Of a DNA stretch of 64,000 bases, positions 15,845-25,125 are shown piece after piece (the first letter of the stretch is position 1; the number at the start of each line of letters is the position of its first letter). The stretch comes from Thermosipho ferrireducens (GTDB lineage: Bacteria; Thermotogota; Thermotogae; Thermotogales; Fervidobacteriaceae), in contig NZ_CP071446.1 in assembly GCF_017358165.1 (NCBI RefSeq), positions 1,116,001 to 1,180,000 on the forward strand, given 5' to 3'. The notes under the pieces are model-generated. The model was not told the origin of the DNA. It ran no database searches and worked only from the letters and a program-made list of their open reading frames with translations. Position numbers and translations under genes: made by a program.

Positions 15845-16242
15845 TTGACTTTTTCGAGTCTTTATTCTGGAGGAATGTCTGGAAACTTCTACTAAGTTAG
15901 ACTTTTTGACTTGAGAATAAGTTCTATTTTTAAGTAATGTTGTTTAAAATACATCGTTAACAAGTTTGTAGCGTCTTTATTTTTTTCCTTATAAAGTCCT
16001 TTATTATTTATGTTTTTTGCTAAAAACTTCATTATCTTTCATTAACCATCTGATATCTTTTCTGACTTTTGTCATATTTTCTTTTTGCTTAAAAACGCAG
16101 AAAATTTTACTTATAAGAAATTGCGATGTCATTGAAATGTATATTTTTTGTGATATTCTTTATCCAAATAGTAATAAGAAGTGTTTTTTAATAAAAGCCT
16201 GAAAAGGAAGCTTAATTTTTGTCAGGGGTGTGGGGTGGTAGT
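15845..16242 (+). other. Intergenic AT-rich stretch, no gene seen
   Basis: About 400 bp between the tRNA terminator and the diguanylate cyclase remnant. It holds no convincing open frame, RNA structure or repeat. A TTGACT near 15913 could be part of a promoter, but no clear -10 partner was found. The final bases (GGGGTGTGGGGTGGTAGT) are the ribosome site of the next gene. Confidence 0.5.
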
Positions 16243-17722
16243 TTGAAAGCTTTTTATCTGCCATTAATTGCTTTAGGAGTGTTTATGGGAATATTCGGTC
16301 TGTATCATTACTTTGTTGCCAGACCAGAAGGTTTAGTGTTGGAGTTTGATAAAGATGTTCCAAGTTATTTTTTGTTTGATAAACCATCGATTGTAACTTA
16401 TCATGCAGTGTTTACAGAAAAAGATTACGATACTCTGGTTATTCCGAAAGTTTCTGGGAATATTTTAAAAATTTATTTGAATGATTTTCTTATATATGAA
16501 ATTGGAACAGAAACTTCAAATATATGGAATAGAGTATTGTTAGTGAAAGTTGATAGGAAAATGTTTAAAGAAAATAATCATTTAAAAGTTGAAATTTATG
16601 GGACATACGATGCCGGGATTCATCAAGATTTGTTTTTTTACCGATTATAAAAGCGCTTCGCGATATGCTTTTTTGAACAATTTGCTAAAAAAAGAAGATT
16701 TTTATCTTATTGCACTTGGTAGCTCTTTGATCTCTGGAGTTGTTATTATATTATTTGGAAAGAATATTTCAAAAAAGCAATATAAAAGGGCTTATTTGTA
16801 TTTTGGTATTTCTATTTTGCTTATATCAATATATCTTTTTGACTATCAGTTTAGATTAACTTCCGGGAATGTGGTGATGTTTTTAACTTTGAAAAAAATT
16901 TTCCTTTTGTCGAGTTATTTTTCTCTGTTTTTATATCTTATGGGAATTGAACAGTATGTTCTTGGATTTTTTAAATCAAAATGGCTTAATTTTGCAATTT
17001 TTCCAATCGCTTTTTTAATAGCAACTTCTCCAAACTTTTCTTATTATGTTAGGTTTTCTCAGATTGGTAATCTTTTTGTGTTATTTCTTATAATTTATAC
17101 GTTGATAGTAATTTTTGCATATAAAGTTGAACGACTTTACTTTTCGTTCACATTTTTAGCTCTTTGTGTCGCTGAAACGATTTTTGGTCTTTTATTTGAC
17201 ACTTTTACAGAGTACGATTTTTTGCTTGGTTATGGATTAATTACAGTATTTTTAGGTCTCTCTATAAAACTTACTCTTGATTATAAAAATATAATCCTTG
17301 AAAATCAGTATTTTTATGAAAAGTCTCTTACTGATCCTTTGACTGGAGCCTATAACAGGGAGATTTTTAACAGTTTGAACCCCGCCGGTTATTTTGTTTT
17401 AATTGATCTTGACAAATTTAAAGAATATAACGATAAGTTTGGGCATAAAAAGGGAGATGAGTTGCTAAAAGGATTTGTTAGTTTTATAAAAGGAAGAATA
17501 AGACAGGAGGATCTTATTATAAGGATAGGTGGAGATGAATTTGTTATAATTACCAACGCACATGAGCCTGAGAAATTTATTGAAAGATTGAGAAGGGATG
17601 TTTATAAAGAACTTGGGATTGGTTTTTCATATGGAATGTCAATATTTAATAACTTTTCAAAGGCGTACAAAGTAGCTGATAAAAAGTTGTATAACATGAA
17701 AAAGAATAAAAGTAAGCTGTAG
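16243..17722 (+). pseudogene. Membrane diguanylate cyclase (GGDEF) with a +1 frameshift in a T7 run
   Basis: The gene should encode one protein: a TM segment (AFYLPLIALGVFMGIFGLYHYF), an extracytoplasmic beta domain, seven or so membrane segments (a 7TMR-DISM-like layout) and a C-terminal GGDEF domain. The GGDEF domain has 'DPLTGAYNREIFNSL' and an intact active site 'RIGGDEFVIIT'. At 16633-16639 a run of seven T breaks the frame. The first part ends 'HQDLFFYRL' at a stop at 16650; the second frame continues 'FFTDYKSASRYAF'. With six T the protein would be continuous. This could be a real mutation, a sequencing error or slippage at the T run. The start is taken at TTG 16243 after GGGGTGG. Confidence 0.8.
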
Positions 17723-17743
17723 TTTCTTTTTTTGTAATGATTG

Positions 17744-17752
17744 TGGTATAAT
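17744..17752 (+). promoter_or_regulatory. Extended -10 promoter of the glp operon
   Basis: TGGTATAAT is a perfect extended -10 element (TGn plus TATAAT) about 45 bp before the leader terminator. No strong -35 box is present at 17 bp. Confidence 0.6.
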
Positions 17753-17796
17753 ATTATTGCTATGTGAATAGAACAGGCTTGGGAGACAATGGAGAA

Positions 17797-17833
17797 GCCA
17801 TATGCCAATGTGTATTGGCATATGGCTTTTTTT
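17797..17833 (+). terminator. Leader terminator (attenuator) of the glp operon
   Basis: A perfect 13-bp stem, GCCATATGCCAAT/ATTGGCATATGGC, has a GTGT loop and is followed by seven T. It lies between the promoter and the first glp gene, where it would stop transcription unless overridden. The operon's last gene encodes a GlpP-type antiterminator, which in Bacillus acts on such leader terminators with glycerol 3-phosphate. Confidence 0.85.
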
Positions 17834-17853
17834 ATCGTTTTGGAGGTGTTTAT

Positions 17854-19290
17854 ATGAAAATTTATATCATAGGTGCGGGTATTTCCGGGAGTCTTATTGC
17901 CCGGGAATTATCGAAATATGAAGTGGAAGTACATCTTATTGAAAAAAATCCTGATGTAGGTTGGGGTGTAACAAAGGCAAATTCTGCAATCATTCATGGA
18001 GGATACGATGATCCTCCAGGAACTGTGAGAGCGCAGTTTTCATCAATTGGGAATAAAATGTATGATCAACTTTCTAAGGAGCTGGACTTTGATTTTAAAA
18101 GAATAGGTTCATACGTAGTGGCATTTAATGAAAATGAAGTTTTATATTTGAAGGAGTTAAAAGAGCGTGGAAGAAAAAATGGTGTTACTAATCTTGAAAT
18201 TGTAGATGTAAAAGAGTTAAAGACTAAAGAACCTAATATTAATGAAAATGCTATTGCGGCTCTTTGGTGTCCAGACGCTGGCATAACAGAACCATGGGAA
18301 GTAGCTATTGCTGCGATAGAAAATGCCAGAAAAAACGGATTGATTCTTCATTTGTCTGAAAAGGTAGTTGATATAGTGGTAGAAAAGGGGAAAGTAAAGA
18401 GATTGGTAACTAATAAAGGAGAGTACAAGGCAGACATAGTAATAAATGCAGCAGGTTTGTTTGCAGATGAAATAGCCAGAATGGCAGGTGCAGAAGGCTT
18501 CAAAATATATCCAAGAAAGGGAGAATATATTTTACTTGACAAAAAGTTAAATGGATTGGTTAATTCAGTAATATTCCCTACTCCAACAAAGACTTCAAAA
18601 GGTGTTCTTGTTCTGCCAACGGTAGATGGAGGTATTCTGATAGGGCCTAACGCTGTTGATCTTCCAGTGGAAGAAAAGTCAAATCTTAGTACAACAAAAG
18701 AAGGCTTAACTGAGATTTATGGTAGGGCTAAACATCTTGTGCCTGGTATAGATCTTTCTTATACAATAAAAACATTTTCAGGTTTACGCCCGGAAAATAA
18801 TAGAAAAGATTTCATTATAGGAGCCACAAAAATCTGGGGATTTATAAATGTTGCCGGGATAAGATCCCCTGGGCTTACAGCAGCTCCTGCTTTTGCTAAG
18901 TACATAGTTGAAAAAATCTTTCCAGAAAATTTGAAAGTAAATCTTGTGAAAAAGAAAGAATTTAATCCGTATAGAAAAAGAATTCCAAACATGAGTTATT
19001 TCAATTTAGAAAAGTGGGATAAGTTGGTAAAGAAAGATCCTAAGTACGGTAAATTAGTATGTTTTTGTAATAATGTTACAGAAGGTGAAATTGTTGAAGC
19101 TATAAAAAGAGGAGCACGTACAGTTGATGGTGTTAAATTCAGAACGAGAGCCTCTTTTGGAAGGTGTCAGGGTGGTTTTTGTGGATTAAAAATAATAGAA
19201 ATTCTGGCAAGAGAATTGGGAATATCTGTGGAAGAGGTAAAGCAAAATTATAGAAACTCATGGATTATAGATGGCAAGGTGAGAATATGA
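17854..19290 (+). CDS. FAD-dependent glycerol-3-phosphate dehydrogenase-like oxidoreductase with BFD-like Fe-S domain
   Basis: 478 residues. The N-terminal Rossmann motif 'IIGAGISGSLIARELS' binds FAD. The DAO fold continues with 'VTKANSAIIHGGYD', 'INAAGLFADEIARMAG' and 'FSGLRPENNRKDFIIG'. A C-terminal BFD-like [2Fe-2S] domain has four cysteines ('VCFCNN' and 'FGRCQGGFCG'). This layout matches GlpA-type anaerobic glycerol-3-phosphate dehydrogenases, which oxidise glycerol 3-phosphate to dihydroxyacetone phosphate. The ATG at 17854 has TTGGAGGTG upstream; longer frames would cross the leader terminator. It overlaps the next gene by four bases. Confidence 0.87.
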   Translation: MKIYIIGAGISGSLIARELSKYEVEVHLIEKNPDVGWGVTKANSAIIHGGYDDPPGTVRAQFSSIGNKMYDQLSKELDFDFKRIGSYVVAFNENEVLYLKELKERGRKNGVTNLEIVDVKELKTKEPNINENAIAALWCPDAGITEPWEVAIAAIENARKNGLILHLSEKVVDIVVEKGKVKRLVTNKGEYKADIVINAAGLFADEIARMAGAEGFKIYPRKGEYILLDKKLNGLVNSVIFPTPTKTSKGVLVLPTVDGGILIGPNAVDLPVEEKSNLSTTKEGLTEIYGRAKHLVPGIDLSYTIKTFSGLRPENNRKDFIIGATKIWGFINVAGIRSPGLTAAPAFAKYIVEKIFPENLKVNLVKKKEFNPYRKRIPNMSYFNLEKWDKLVKKDPKYGKLVCFCNNVTEGEIVEAIKRGARTVDGVKFRTRASFGRCQGGFCGLKIIEILARELGISVEEVKQNYRNSWIIDGKVRI

Positions 19291-20519
19291 GAAAAGAAAA
19301 AGTAGATGTTTTGGTGATAGGTGGAGGCGCAGCTGGACTTGCTGCAGCTATTGAATCTGCAAATCATGGAGTTAAAACAATTTTACTTGAAAGGGAAAGA
19401 AAAACAGGAGGAGTGTTAAATCAATGTATTCATAACGGCTTTGGCCTTCATGTGTTTAAGCAGGAACTTACTGGACCAGAATTTATGGAATTACTCTGGG
19501 AGGAACTTTCTAAAACATCTGCTATTGTAAAAAGTGATAGCACTGTATTAAAAATAGCACCGGAAAGTAAAGAGGTTACAGTACTATCCCGGGAAGGGGT
19601 GGTTATTTATCAGGTAAAATCTCTTATAGTTTCTACAGGCGCCCGCGAAAGATCGTTAAATAATTTGGGAATACCAGGTGCTCGTGTGGCAGGGGTATTT
19701 ACTGCAGGTGTTGTTCAAAAAATGGTGAATATTTACAATAGATTACCAGGCCATAATGTATTGATAGTCGGTTCAGGAGATATAGGATTAATAATGGCGC
19801 GAAGATTAAAAATTGAGGGAATGAACGTTGTTGGTGTCGTGGAAATTATGCCAGAGCCTGGTGGTTTGATAAGAAATGTTGTTCAGTGTCTTGAAGATTT
19901 TGATATTCCTTTGTGGCTGAGTCATACTGTAACAGAAATTCACGGAACTGGCAGATTGGAAGGAGTTACTGTGGCAAAAGTTGATGGGGAACTTAAACCA
20001 ATTCTTGGAACGGAAAAATTTTTAAAAGTTGATACCCTTGTAACTTCTGTAGGTCTTATTCCACAAAATGGACTTATTGAGAACTTTGTAGAAATGGATC
20101 CAATCAATCGTGGCCCTGTAATTGATGATCTTATGAGAACAAGTGTAGAATGGATTTTTGCTGCCGGAAATAACGTTGCAGTTCATGATTTAGTTGATTT
20201 TGTTTATGAAGAAGGAAAAATTGCCGGGAAATATGCTGCACTTTATGCTCTTGGAGAAAAATTACCCGGGGTGAAGTATAACTTTAAACGCGGTAATAAT
20301 GTGGGAGTTATGCTGCCTCACAGGGTTACCGGCGAAATTCCATTTAAAATGTACATAAGGTCTAAAAAGATTTTGAAAAGTTGTGAAGTAAAATTCAACG
20401 GAAAGAGGTTCAGAATATTTAATTGGAAAATTAGACCAAGTGAAATGTTAGACTTACATTTGAATAAATTTGATGCTTTCTCGGAGACAACGAATGTGGA
20501 GGTGAATGAACTTGAGTAA
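19287..20519 (+). CDS. NAD(P)/FAD-dependent oxidoreductase, partner of the GlpA-like protein
   Basis: A 410-residue two-dinucleotide-binding oxidoreductase. The FAD motif is 'VLVIGGGAAGLAAAIESA', the NAD(P) motif 'VLIVGSGDIGLIMARRL', and a second FAD contact is 'GWIFAAGNN'-like ('WIFAAGNNVAVHDL'). A cysteine follows the FAD motif in 'LNQCIHNGFG'. By position and fold it resembles GlpB-like or Hcn-type subunits that pass electrons from the GlpA flavin. The exact acceptor is not visible. The ATG at 19287 overlaps the previous stop (ATGA), and the gene overlaps the DUF1667 start. Confidence 0.85.
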   Translation: MRKEKVDVLVIGGGAAGLAAAIESANHGVKTILLERERKTGGVLNQCIHNGFGLHVFKQELTGPEFMELLWEELSKTSAIVKSDSTVLKIAPESKEVTVLSREGVVIYQVKSLIVSTGARERSLNNLGIPGARVAGVFTAGVVQKMVNIYNRLPGHNVLIVGSGDIGLIMARRLKIEGMNVVGVVEIMPEPGGLIRNVVQCLEDFDIPLWLSHTVTEIHGTGRLEGVTVAKVDGELKPILGTEKFLKVDTLVTSVGLIPQNGLIENFVEMDPINRGPVIDDLMRTSVEWIFAAGNNVAVHDLVDFVYEEGKIAGKYAALYALGEKLPGVKYNFKRGNNVGVMLPHRVTGEIPFKMYIRSKKILKSCEVKFNGKRFRIFNWKIRPSEMLDLHLNKFDAFSETTNVEVNELE

Positions 20520-20946
20520 AAAAAAGATGATATGTATAATGTGTCCTATAGGTTGTGAATTAACTGTTTCAAAACAAGGAGAAAAAATAACGGTAGAAGG
20601 TAATAGATGTTTGAGAGGTAGAGAATATGGAATTAATGAAATGGTAAATCCCAGAAGGGTTTTAACCATGAGTGTTAAAGTTGAAAATGGGGAAATGGAC
20701 CTTGTATCTGTTAGAACTGATGCACCAATTCCTAAGAAACTTATTTATGATATTATAGAATATATAAAGAAACTTAAAGTTAAAGCTCCAGTAAAAAGGG
20801 GAGAGATTATTGTAAAAAATATTTTTAACACAGGTGTTAATTTAATTGCTACAAGAACTGTTGAAAAAACAAAGATGGGGGGAGAAGATGAAATACGTAC
20901 TTGCACTGGATCAGGGAACGACAAGCTCTCGGGCAATTGTGTTTGA
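20512..20946 (+). CDS. DUF1667 Cys-cluster protein with an unusual C-terminal extension
   Basis: 144 residues. Four N-terminal cysteines ('[10 protein letters not shown]', then '[10 protein letters not shown]') form a C-x2-C-x3-C-xn-C cluster, likely holding an Fe-S centre or zinc. Family members regularly sit with the two FAD oxidoreductases and glycerol kinase, so it is probably the small electron-transfer subunit of the same complex (inference). The family-like part ends near 'TRTVEKTK'. The last ~20 residues come from a frame overlapping glpK by 59 bp. One more G in the G6 run at 20877-20882 would create a TGA overlapping the glpK ATG, so an indel is suspected. The TTG at 20512 follows GGAGGTG. 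Confidence 0.82.
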   Translation: MSKKKMICIMCPIGCELTVSKQGEKITVEGNRCLRGREYGINEMVNPRRVLTMSVKVENGEMDLVSVRTDAPIPKKLIYDIIEYIKKLKVKAPVKRGEIIVKNIFNTGVNLIATRTVEKTKMGGEDEIRTCTGSGNDKLSGNCV

Positions 20947-22363
20947 TAGGAATGGGAAATGCGTTGACCTGTTGAATCAGGAGTTTAAACAGATATACCC
21001 ACGTCCTGGCTGGGTGGAACATGATCCGATGGATATTTTGAATTCCCAGCTATATGTGGCAAAAAGGCTTATAGAAAGGGTTGGCGTAGAAAATATAGCT
21101 GCTATTGGCATAACGAACCAGCGTGAGACTACTATACTCTGGGATAAACGAACAGGCAAACCGGTATACAATGCAATTGTCTGGCAGTGTAGAAGAACAG
21201 CTGAAATGTGTGATAGGTTGAAAGAAGCGGGCTATGAGAAAATTATAAGAGAAAAAACAGGGCTTGTAATTGACGCATATTTTTCTGCTACTAAAATAAA
21301 ATGGATTTTTGAGAATGTACATGGTGTTTATGAAGAGGCTAAGAAGGGTAATATTTTGTTTGGCACAGTTGACAGCTGGCTTATTTGGAATTTAACTGGT
21401 GGGAAAGTTCATGTAATAGATTATACAAATGCATCGAGAACAATGCTTTTCAATATAAAAACACTTACATGGGATGAAGAACTTCTTGAGATTTTTGGAA
21501 TACCACGTTCAATATTGCCAACTCCTGTACCATCAAGTTATGTGTATGGGACAACTGAATTTTTTGGTAAAGAGATTCCTGTTTCAGGTGATGCTGGAGA
21601 TCAACAGGCATCACTTTTCGGACAAATTTGTTATACTCCTGGAATGGTGAAAAACACGTATGGAACAGGTTGTTTTTTACTTATGAATACAGGAAATATT
21701 CCATACTTTTCCGAATCTGGGCTAATTACAACTATTGCGTGGGGTATGGATAATGAAATTACTTATGCATTGGAAGGTAGTATATTTATTGCTGGTGCAG
21801 CAATCCAGTGGTTGAGGGATAATCTTGGGTTAATAAACGATGCTTCGGAAACAGAGCAAATAGCGTTTTCAGTTCCTGATTCTGGTGGATTATACTTTGT
21901 TCCTGCTATGGTTGGACTTGGCGCACCATATTGGGATATGTATGCAAGGGGGCTCATGATAGGAATTACAAGGGGAACGACAAAAGAACATATTGTGAGA
22001 GCAGTACTTGAATCTATTGCATATCAAACAAGAGATGTTCTTGATGTTATGAGAAGTGAAACTAATATAGAATTGAAAACCTTGAGAGTTGACGGTGGGG
22101 CATCCAACAATAACTTTTTAATGCAATTTCAGGCAGACATTTTAGGTGTTCCTGTTGAGAGGCCAAAAGTTACTGAAACTACAGCACTTGGCGCGGCATA
22201 TCTTGCAGGGCTTGGAGTTGGTTTCTGGAATGATAAAGAAGAAATAGCCTGGGAACTTGATAAAAGATTTGAACCAGGAATTGATTCTAATCTCAGGGAT
22301 AGAATGTATAATAATTGGAAACGAGCTGTTAAACGATCTATGAGTTGGGTGGATGGTGAATAA
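20888..22363 (+). CDS. glpK: Glycerol kinase
   Basis: A 491-residue FGGY-family kinase. '[16 protein letters not shown]' is the N-terminal phosphate-binding motif. '[19 protein letters not shown]' and '[13 protein letters not shown]' are glycerol-kinase hallmarks. '[18 protein letters not shown]' and '[19 protein letters not shown]' are the FGGY signature regions. It phosphorylates glycerol to glycerol 3-phosphate, the substrate of the flavoenzymes upstream. The ATG is preceded by GGGGGGAGAAG. It overlaps the end of the DUF1667 gene by 59 bp, an unusually long overlap. No glycerol facilitator gene is in this operon. Confidence 0.97.
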   Translation: MKYVLALDQGTTSSRAIVFDRNGKCVDLLNQEFKQIYPRPGWVEHDPMDILNSQLYVAKRLIERVGVENIAAIGITNQRETTILWDKRTGKPVYNAIVWQCRRTAEMCDRLKEAGYEKIIREKTGLVIDAYFSATKIKWIFENVHGVYEEAKKGNILFGTVDSWLIWNLTGGKVHVIDYTNASRTMLFNIKTLTWDEELLEIFGIPRSILPTPVPSSYVYGTTEFFGKEIPVSGDAGDQQASLFGQICYTPGMVKNTYGTGCFLLMNTGNIPYFSESGLITTIAWGMDNEITYALEGSIFIAGAAIQWLRDNLGLINDASETEQIAFSVPDSGGLYFVPAMVGLGAPYWDMYARGLMIGITRGTTKEHIVRAVLESIAYQTRDVLDVMRSETNIELKTLRVDGGASNNNFLMQFQADILGVPVERPKVTETTALGAAYLAGLGVGFWNDKEEIAWELDKRFEPGIDSNLRDRMYNNWKRAVKRSMSWVDGE

Positions 22364-22364
22364 A

Positions 22365-22919
22365 ATGCTCCATCCTTTCTCTTATCCGATAGTTCCGGCG
22401 ATTAGGGATTTGAAAATGATAAAACATCTGAAAAACACATCTGTAAGTTCAGTTTTCATTCTTGAAGGGGATATTTTTAAAATAAAAGAAGCTGTGGAGT
22501 TTTTAAAGGGAAATAAAAAGTTTGTGTTTATTCATATTGACCTTGTTCAGGGTATAGGAAAGGATTATGTTGGTGTAAAGCTTGTTAAAGAATTTGTCAA
22601 AGCAGATGGAATACTCACTACACGTTCGAATTTAATCGATTTTGGTAAAGAGTTGGGGCTTTTAACTGTTCAGAGAATATTTTTGATAGACTCAAAAGCA
22701 TTTGAGACAGGAATAGCTCAGGTGAAAAAACATAAATCTAATTTTGTAGAAGTTTTACCGGGATTAATACCAGAGTTTGTAAGTAAAGTGAAAGATAAAA
22801 TTTTGCAACCAATTGTTTGTGGTGGTTTAGTTCAGACAAAAGAGCAGGTTGAACTCATTCTAAAAGCTGGAGCCATTGGTGTCTCAACTTCAAAAAAAGA
22901 ATTGTGGAATATTTATTGA
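22365..22919 (+). CDS. glpP: GlpP-type glycerol-3-phosphate-responsive antiterminator
   Basis: 184 residues with the GlpP fold (TIM-barrel-like). Typical segments are 'PIVPAIRDL', 'SSVFILEGDIF', 'IHIDLVQGIGKDY', 'DGILTTRSNLI', 'QRIFLIDSKAFETG', 'VEVLPGLIPE' and 'QPIVCGGLVQTKEQV'. In Bacillus, GlpP with glycerol 3-phosphate binds glp leader mRNA and prevents termination. A matching leader terminator sits at the head of this operon, so the gene probably closes a feed-forward loop in cis. The start at ATG 22365 is just after the glpK stop; GTG 22356 or ATG 22353 are alternatives. Confidence 0.9.
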   Translation: MLHPFSYPIVPAIRDLKMIKHLKNTSVSSVFILEGDIFKIKEAVEFLKGNKKFVFIHIDLVQGIGKDYVGVKLVKEFVKADGILTTRSNLIDFGKELGLLTVQRIFLIDSKAFETGIAQVKKHKSNFVEVLPGLIPEFVSKVKDKILQPIVCGGLVQTKEQVELILKAGAIGVSTSKKELWNIY

Positions 22920-22927
22920 GGTCTTGC

Positions 22928-22956
22928 TTGACATTAAATTGATTTTAAGTTAAAAT
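22928..22956 (+). promoter_or_regulatory. Promoter of tRNA-Ser/tRNA-Arg
   Basis: Consensus TTGACA (22928-22933), a 17-bp spacer and TAAAAT (22951-22956), 21 bp before the tRNA. It is among the best promoters in the window. Confidence 0.85.
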
Positions 22957-22977
22957 CTATACGGTAAATGATTATCA

Positions 22978-23067
<90 letters not shown>

Positions 23068-23072
23068 GTTGC

Positions 23073-23095
23073 GGGGGACAGGTTCCCCCATTTTT
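23073..23095 (+). terminator. Hairpin with T-tract between tRNA-Ser and tRNA-Arg
   Basis: GGGGGA/TCCCCC with a five-base loop, followed by ATTTTT. It could end transcription in part or act as a processing spacer. No separate promoter for tRNA-Arg is visible in the short gap, so read-through is likely. Confidence 0.6.
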
Positions 23096-23103
23096 AAATG
23101 TAT

Positions 23104-23180
23104 GTGCCCGTAGCTCAACTGGATAGAGCGTCAGACTGCGGATCTGAAGGTTGGGAGTTCGAATCTCCCCGGGCACGCCA
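23104..23180 (+). tRNA. tRNA-Arg (anticodon GCG)
   Basis: A 77-nt tRNA with encoded CCA and fully paired arms: acceptor GTGCCCG/CGGGCAC, D stem GCTC/GAGC, anticodon stem TCAGA/TCTGA, T stem GGGAG/CTCCC. The anticodon loop CTGCGGA gives GCG, reading CGC and CGU. Most bacteria use ACG (modified to inosine) for this box, so the unmodified GCG form is notable. Confidence 0.95.
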
Positions 23181-23212
23181 TTAGGTGTATTTATAGAATA
23201 AAGATCTGACGA

Positions 23213-23243
23213 AAAACAAAGCCAAATTGGCTTTGTTTTTTTA
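23213..23243 (+). terminator. Terminator after the tRNA pair
   Basis: AAAACAAAGCCA and TGGCTTTGTTTT form a stem of about 12 bp with an AAT loop; the T-tract continues as TTT. It lies about 30 bp after the tRNA-Arg CCA. Confidence 0.88.
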
Positions 23244-23344
23244 TTTTTCATTGATTATAGGCTATTATGAGTGTTTAATTGGTTATCTTTTGTTCTTTGG
23301 GGATATATTTATTATTTATAGTTTTTTATTTTTTCTGTTTAATA

Positions 23345-23353
23345 TGATACAAT
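23345..23353 (+). promoter_or_regulatory. Extended -10 promoter of the alkaline phosphatase gene
   Basis: TGATACAAT (TGn plus TACAAT) about 40 bp before the ATG. The upstream stretch is T-rich with no clear -35 box. Confidence 0.5.
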
Positions 23354-23393
23354 AAAAGGCTATCCCATACTAAGAAAGTAGGAGGTGGTTCAC

Positions 23394-24710
23394 ATGAAAA
23401 AATATTTTAGTTTGATTCTTGTGTTATTTGTGTCTATTTTGGTGCTTGCTAATTTTGGAGTAAAAAACGTTATATATTTCATTGGAGATGGGATGGGGAT
23501 TAATCAGGTTCTTTTAGCAAGCTATATTGAGGGAAAAACTTTGAACATGATGAAAGCACCTTACATTGGTTTGATTACAACATATTCAGCTAATTCTCTG
23601 GTAACAGATTCTGCAGCAGCCGGGACTGCATTGGCGGCTGGATTTAAAACGAATAACGGGATGATAGGAATGCTACCCGATGGCACAGTCATTCCATCAC
23701 TTTTTGAAGTTGTTGCAAAATATGGAGTTAGAACAGGAATAATTTCTACTTCACGTGTCACACATGCTACTCCTGGTGCATTTTATGGTCATGTGAAAAG
23801 TCGACGAGATGAGAATACACTTGCAGAACAACTGGTAAACAGTGATTTATATTTAGTCATGGGCGGAGGCTGGAGAAACTTTGTAGCTACAGGTGGAAAA
23901 CGAAAAGATGGCAAGGATCTTATTGCACTTGCAAAGAAAAAAGGTTTTAATTACATTACAACCAGATCTGAACTCATGGAATACAACGGAGGTAGATTGT
24001 TAGCATTATTCTCTTCAAGTCATCTTTCCGCAGCGAGTGAGAGGGCGGGAGAACAGCCCATGTTGTATGAAATGGTTGAAAAGGCTCTTGAAATACTTTC
24101 AAAAGATGGGGAGCCATTCTTCTTAATGGTCGAGGGATCTCAAATAGATTGGGAAAGTCATGGAAATGATGCTTATGGAGTCTGGAAAGAGGTTATGGAG
24201 TTTGATAAGGCTATAGGTGTAGCTCTTAAGTTCCTGGAAACACATCCTGACACACTTATAGTTATCACTGCTGACCATGAAACAGGTGGGTTAGGTCTTT
24301 CTACAGGTGGTTATGCACTTTATGCAGATATGGTAAGAAAGTATCAAAAGACAGCAGATTGGATGGTTAGAAATTATGATGTTGAAAACAAAGAAGAATT
24401 TAAAGCAACTGTGAAGAAATTCTTTGGTATTGATTTAACAGAAAACGATATGGCAAGATTAAAAGAAGCGAAATATTCAAGTAATCCTTATATGCTTGGA
24501 AATACCCTTGGAAGGATATTGAGTGAGAAAGCACGGATAGGATGGACAACTTATGATCATACTGCTGCTCCAATTCCTGTGTTTGCATTTGGTGCAGGAG
24601 CAGAAAACTTTAAAGGTTTCATGGATAATACAGATATTCCAAGAATAATTGCAAAACTTGCTGGTTATTCTTTATCAAGAGAAACATTTGTTGTTGAATC
24701 AAGTAAATAA
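23394..24710 (+). CDS. Alkaline phosphatase (PhoA family), exported
   Basis: 438 residues with a signal peptide (MKKYFSLILVLFVSILVLA). The catalytic-site motifs are metal-binding D32 in 'YFIGDGMG', nucleophile S73 in 'TDSAAAGTALAAG', 'HATPGAFYGHVKSR', 'MVEGSQIDWESHGND' and 'ITADHETGGL'. A C-terminal 'WTTYDHTAAPIPVFAFG' supplies the last zinc ligand (His). It hydrolyses phosphate monoesters outside the cytoplasmic membrane, for phosphate scavenging. The ATG at 23394 follows AGGAGGTGG at 8 bp; an upstream GTG overlaps that ribosome site. It is a single-gene unit closed by a terminator. No Pho box could be identified with confidence. Confidence 0.94.
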   Translation: MKKYFSLILVLFVSILVLANFGVKNVIYFIGDGMGINQVLLASYIEGKTLNMMKAPYIGLITTYSANSLVTDSAAAGTALAAGFKTNNGMIGMLPDGTVIPSLFEVVAKYGVRTGIISTSRVTHATPGAFYGHVKSRRDENTLAEQLVNSDLYLVMGGGWRNFVATGGKRKDGKDLIALAKKKGFNYITTRSELMEYNGGRLLALFSSSHLSAASERAGEQPMLYEMVEKALEILSKDGEPFFLMVEGSQIDWESHGNDAYGVWKEVMEFDKAIGVALKFLETHPDTLIVITADHETGGLGLSTGGYALYADMVRKYQKTADWMVRNYDVENKEEFKATVKKFFGIDLTENDMARLKEAKYSSNPYMLGNTLGRILSEKARIGWTTYDHTAAPIPVFAFGAGAENFKGFMDNTDIPRIIAKLAGYSLSRETFVVESSK

Positions 24711-24748
24711 GTTAAGCATATATAATAATAATATAAAATAAAAGACAA

Positions 24749-24784
24749 AAGAGGGGAGAAACTATTCTTCCCTCTTCTTTTTTA
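24749..24784 (+). terminator. Terminator of the alkaline phosphatase gene
   Basis: The stem GAGGGGAGAA/TTCTTCCCTC (one G-T pair) has a short ACTA loop and is followed by TTCTTTTTT. Confidence 0.85.
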
Positions 24785-25125
24785 TCATATACGTTTCTTG
24801 CTATTTTGTTTGCTCATTTTATTTGTGGGGTGAAAAAGTTCTTTTAATACATTTAGTACAGAATATATAATTAAAATATATTAATAAATTTATTTATAAA
24901 GTTCAAAAGATTGTATATAATTCTATTGTTTGTATTTTAAGAAGTGTTAATTAACAATAAATTTGTTAGATAAATAGTTTTTTTGATAAGCTGATTTTTA
25001 TGAAATAAGGATCGATACTATAATGGTGTCATATACGATTATAATGTAAGATATGAGATTTATTTGATCTTCATTAAATCTGAATCATTTATTTTGAAGT
25101 TTCTTTTTATTAATCCAAAATTAAC
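24785..25125 (+). other. Intergenic AT-rich stretch, no gene seen
   Basis: About 340 bp, strongly AT-rich, with no open frame of note on either strand and no stable hairpin. It precedes the strong promoter of the Cys-rich/beta-helix pair, so upstream A/T tracts could act as an UP element or regulator-binding region. Nothing more specific is visible. Confidence 0.5.

Noticed and set aside
15715-15900. Small open frame covering tRNA-Leu(CAA)
   Set aside because: It is the same chance reading of a tRNA gene and continues through its terminator; there is no ribosome site.
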